A DNA stretch of 64,000 nt from JAGVSR01 sp964589785 (lineage in GTDB: Bacteria > Pseudomonadota > Alphaproteobacteria > Rhizobiales > Hyphomicrobiaceae). A program made the translations under genes and the position numbers. Below are positions 62,991 through 64,000 of this stretch, one piece after another; within the stretch, counting starts at the first letter, position 1, and each line of letters opens with the position of its first letter. The stretch is from contig CAZPUQ010000001.1 of NCBI GenBank assembly GCA_964589785.1, positions 124,001 to 188,000 on the forward strand, read 5' to 3'. The notes beneath the pieces were generated by a model, which saw only the letters and a list, made by a program, of their open reading frames with translations, was not told the DNA's origin and searched no databases.

Positions 62991-64000
62991 ATGTTTGGCC
63001 GAACGTCCGCAGTTGCCGCTTTACTTTGTCTCGCACACGCCGCGCACGCCGCTGAGCGCCCGGCTCTCACACTGTTCGAGAACGTCCGCATCTTCGACGG
63101 CAAGAGCGACACGCTGACCGGGACCATGAACGTTCTGATCCGCGGCAACACGATCGAAACCATCTCCAAAGACCCCATTCCGATCGAGGGTGGTCCCACG
63201 GCCAAAGTCATAGCCGCGGGCGGGCGCACGCTCATGCCCGGGCTCATCGATGCACATTGGCACACGATGCTCGTTCGGCCCACGCCGGCAGCGCTGCGTA
63301 CGGACGACGTCGGCTATCTCAATTTGGTCGCAGGAGCCGAGGCAACCGACACGCTGATGCGCGGGTTCACCACCGTTCGCGACGTCGGCGGGCCATCGTT
63401 CGGACTGAAGCGCGCCATCGACGAGGGGCTCGTCGCCGGTCCGCGCATCTACCCGTCCGGTGCCATAGTCACCGTCACCAGCGGTCATGGCGACTTCCGC
63501 CAATCGCACGAAGTGCCCCGGATCGTGGGTGCTCCACTGTCGCGTCAGGAGCGGACTGGAGCCGCCATGGTCGCCGACAGCCCGGATGAAGTCCGCGTGC
63601 GGGTACGCGAGCAGCTTCTGCTGGGCGCGACGCAAATCAAGCTCACGGCGGGCGGAGGAGTGGCGTCGCCCAACAGCCCCCTCGATGCCTCCACCTTCAC
63701 GGAGGCCGAGTTGCGCGCTGCCGTCGAAGCGGCCGGAAACTGGGGCACATACGTGACGGTGCACGCCTACACGCCGGTCTCGATCCAGCGTGCTATCGCC
63801 GCCGGCGTAAAGTGCATCGAACACGGCCACCTGATGGATGAACCGACTGCCAAGCTGATCGGCGAGCGAGGCATCTGGCTCAGCACCCAGGCGTTTCCGG
63901 ACGAGATGGCCGATGCCTTTCCGCCGGGGTCGCAAGAGCGCGCCAAGGCGTTCGAGGTGTTCGCGGGCATGGACAAGACCATCGCACTGGCAAAAAAGTA
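62991..64000 (+). CDS. Secreted amidohydrolase (imidazolonepropionase/prolidase-like), 5' part
   Basis: The gene runs off the window; 336 codons are visible. The signal peptide is SAVAALLCLAHAAHA. The amidohydrolase N-terminal strand is FENVRIFDGKSDTLTG, the first metal motif is PGLIDAHWHTML near residue 83, the bridging Lys is in ATQIKLTAGGGV, and further metal His residues are in VTVHAYT and CIEHGHLMD. This is the group annotated as imidazolonepropionase-related amidohydrolases, which includes Xaa-Pro dipeptidases and organophosphate-type enzymes. GAGAGG precedes the ATG. The substrate is unknown. Confidence 0.88.
   Translation, partial: MFGRTSAVAALLCLAHAAHAAERPALTLFENVRIFDGKSDTLTGTMNVLIRGNTIETISKDPIPIEGGPTAKVIAAGGRTLMPGLIDAHWHTMLVRPTPAALRTDDVGYLNLVAGAEATDTLMRGFTTVRDVGGPSFGLKRAIDEGLVAGPRIYPSGAIVTVTSGHGDFRQSHEVPRIVGAPLSRQERTGAAMVADSPDEVRVRVREQLLLGATQIKLTAGGGVASPNSPLDASTFTEAELRAAVEAAGNWGTYVTVHAYTPVSIQRAIAAGVKCIEHGHLMDEPTAKLIGERGIWLSTQAFPDEMADAFPPGSQERAKAFEVFAGMDKTIALAKK

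Overview
The window is chromosomal DNA of a high-GC alphaproteobacterium, most likely a member of the Hyphomicrobiales (Rhizobiales). The evidence is the gene content: a DUF1465/RcdA protein, a CpdR-type receiver and a GapR (DUF2312) protein; zinc-free bL31 and bL36; the block deacetylase, xseB, dxs, tlyA and a TrmA-type methyltransferase; and DUF1036 next to pyk. The genus cannot be fixed from the sequence. There are no insertion sequences, phage genes, CRISPR arrays or integrases. Most of the window is densely packed housekeeping sequence, and the unusual material lies in a few intergenic regions and a few diverged proteins.

Layout. 1-8.9 kb: tail of a formyltransferase, a GlcD-like flavoprotein overlapping a Sua5-type tRNA t6A synthase, then an acyl-CoA cluster (acyl-CoA dehydrogenase, enoyl-CoA hydratase, an unknown membrane protein, an SDR) and a histone-deacetylase-like amidohydrolase. 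9-14.4 kb: xseB, dxs (isoprenoids), DoxX, a DUF4399 lipoprotein, and the RNA methyltransferases TlyA and a TrmA-type enzyme. 14.4-19.5 kb, minus strand: a class III sirtuin, a PQQ-propeller protein lacking key residues, aroC and a quinone oxidoreductase. 19.6-25.4 kb: DUF1192, rcdA, rpmE, an MsbA-like ABC exporter, and a MotA/ExbB-like plus MotB/OmpA-like pair. 25.5-32 kb: galU and galE (UDP-sugars), a MidA-like methyltransferase, pgeF, a lipoprotein with a duplicated domain, and prs. 32-39 kb: two envelope proteins, two overlapping RNA methyltransferases, an N-formylglutamate amidohydrolase-like gene and glycerate kinase. 39-48 kb: DUF1036, pyk, a TPR protein, bL36, tRNA-Val, cpdR, a second N-formylglutamate amidohydrolase, an inositol-monophosphatase/HisN-like gene, a lysophospholipase-like hydrolase and hsp20. 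48-58 kb: gltBD (nitrogen assimilation), a short ribosome hibernation factor, a DUF459 SGNH protein, a lytic transglycosylase and gapR. 58-64 kb: oxyR, a DUF882 peptidase-like protein, a GT21-like glycosyltransferase, DUF4186, and the start of a secreted amidohydrolase.

The most notable signals are not protein genes. Two tandem minus-strand small RNAs lie at about 44.4 and 44.7 kb; they share an invariant core, and their terminator stems differ in sequence but keep their pairing. A ROSE-type RNA thermometer with an RpoH-like promoter lies directly before hsp20 (46.9-47.03 kb). A tandem 15-bp palindromic repeat and a strong terminator lie between the DUF1192 gene and rcdA. A strong hairpin lies upstream of oxyR in the minus orientation. 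The most unusual protein is the PQQ-propeller protein at 15.2-17.0 kb: it keeps the vicinal cysteines but has glycine at the positions of two canonical metal ligands, one of them the catalytic aspartate.
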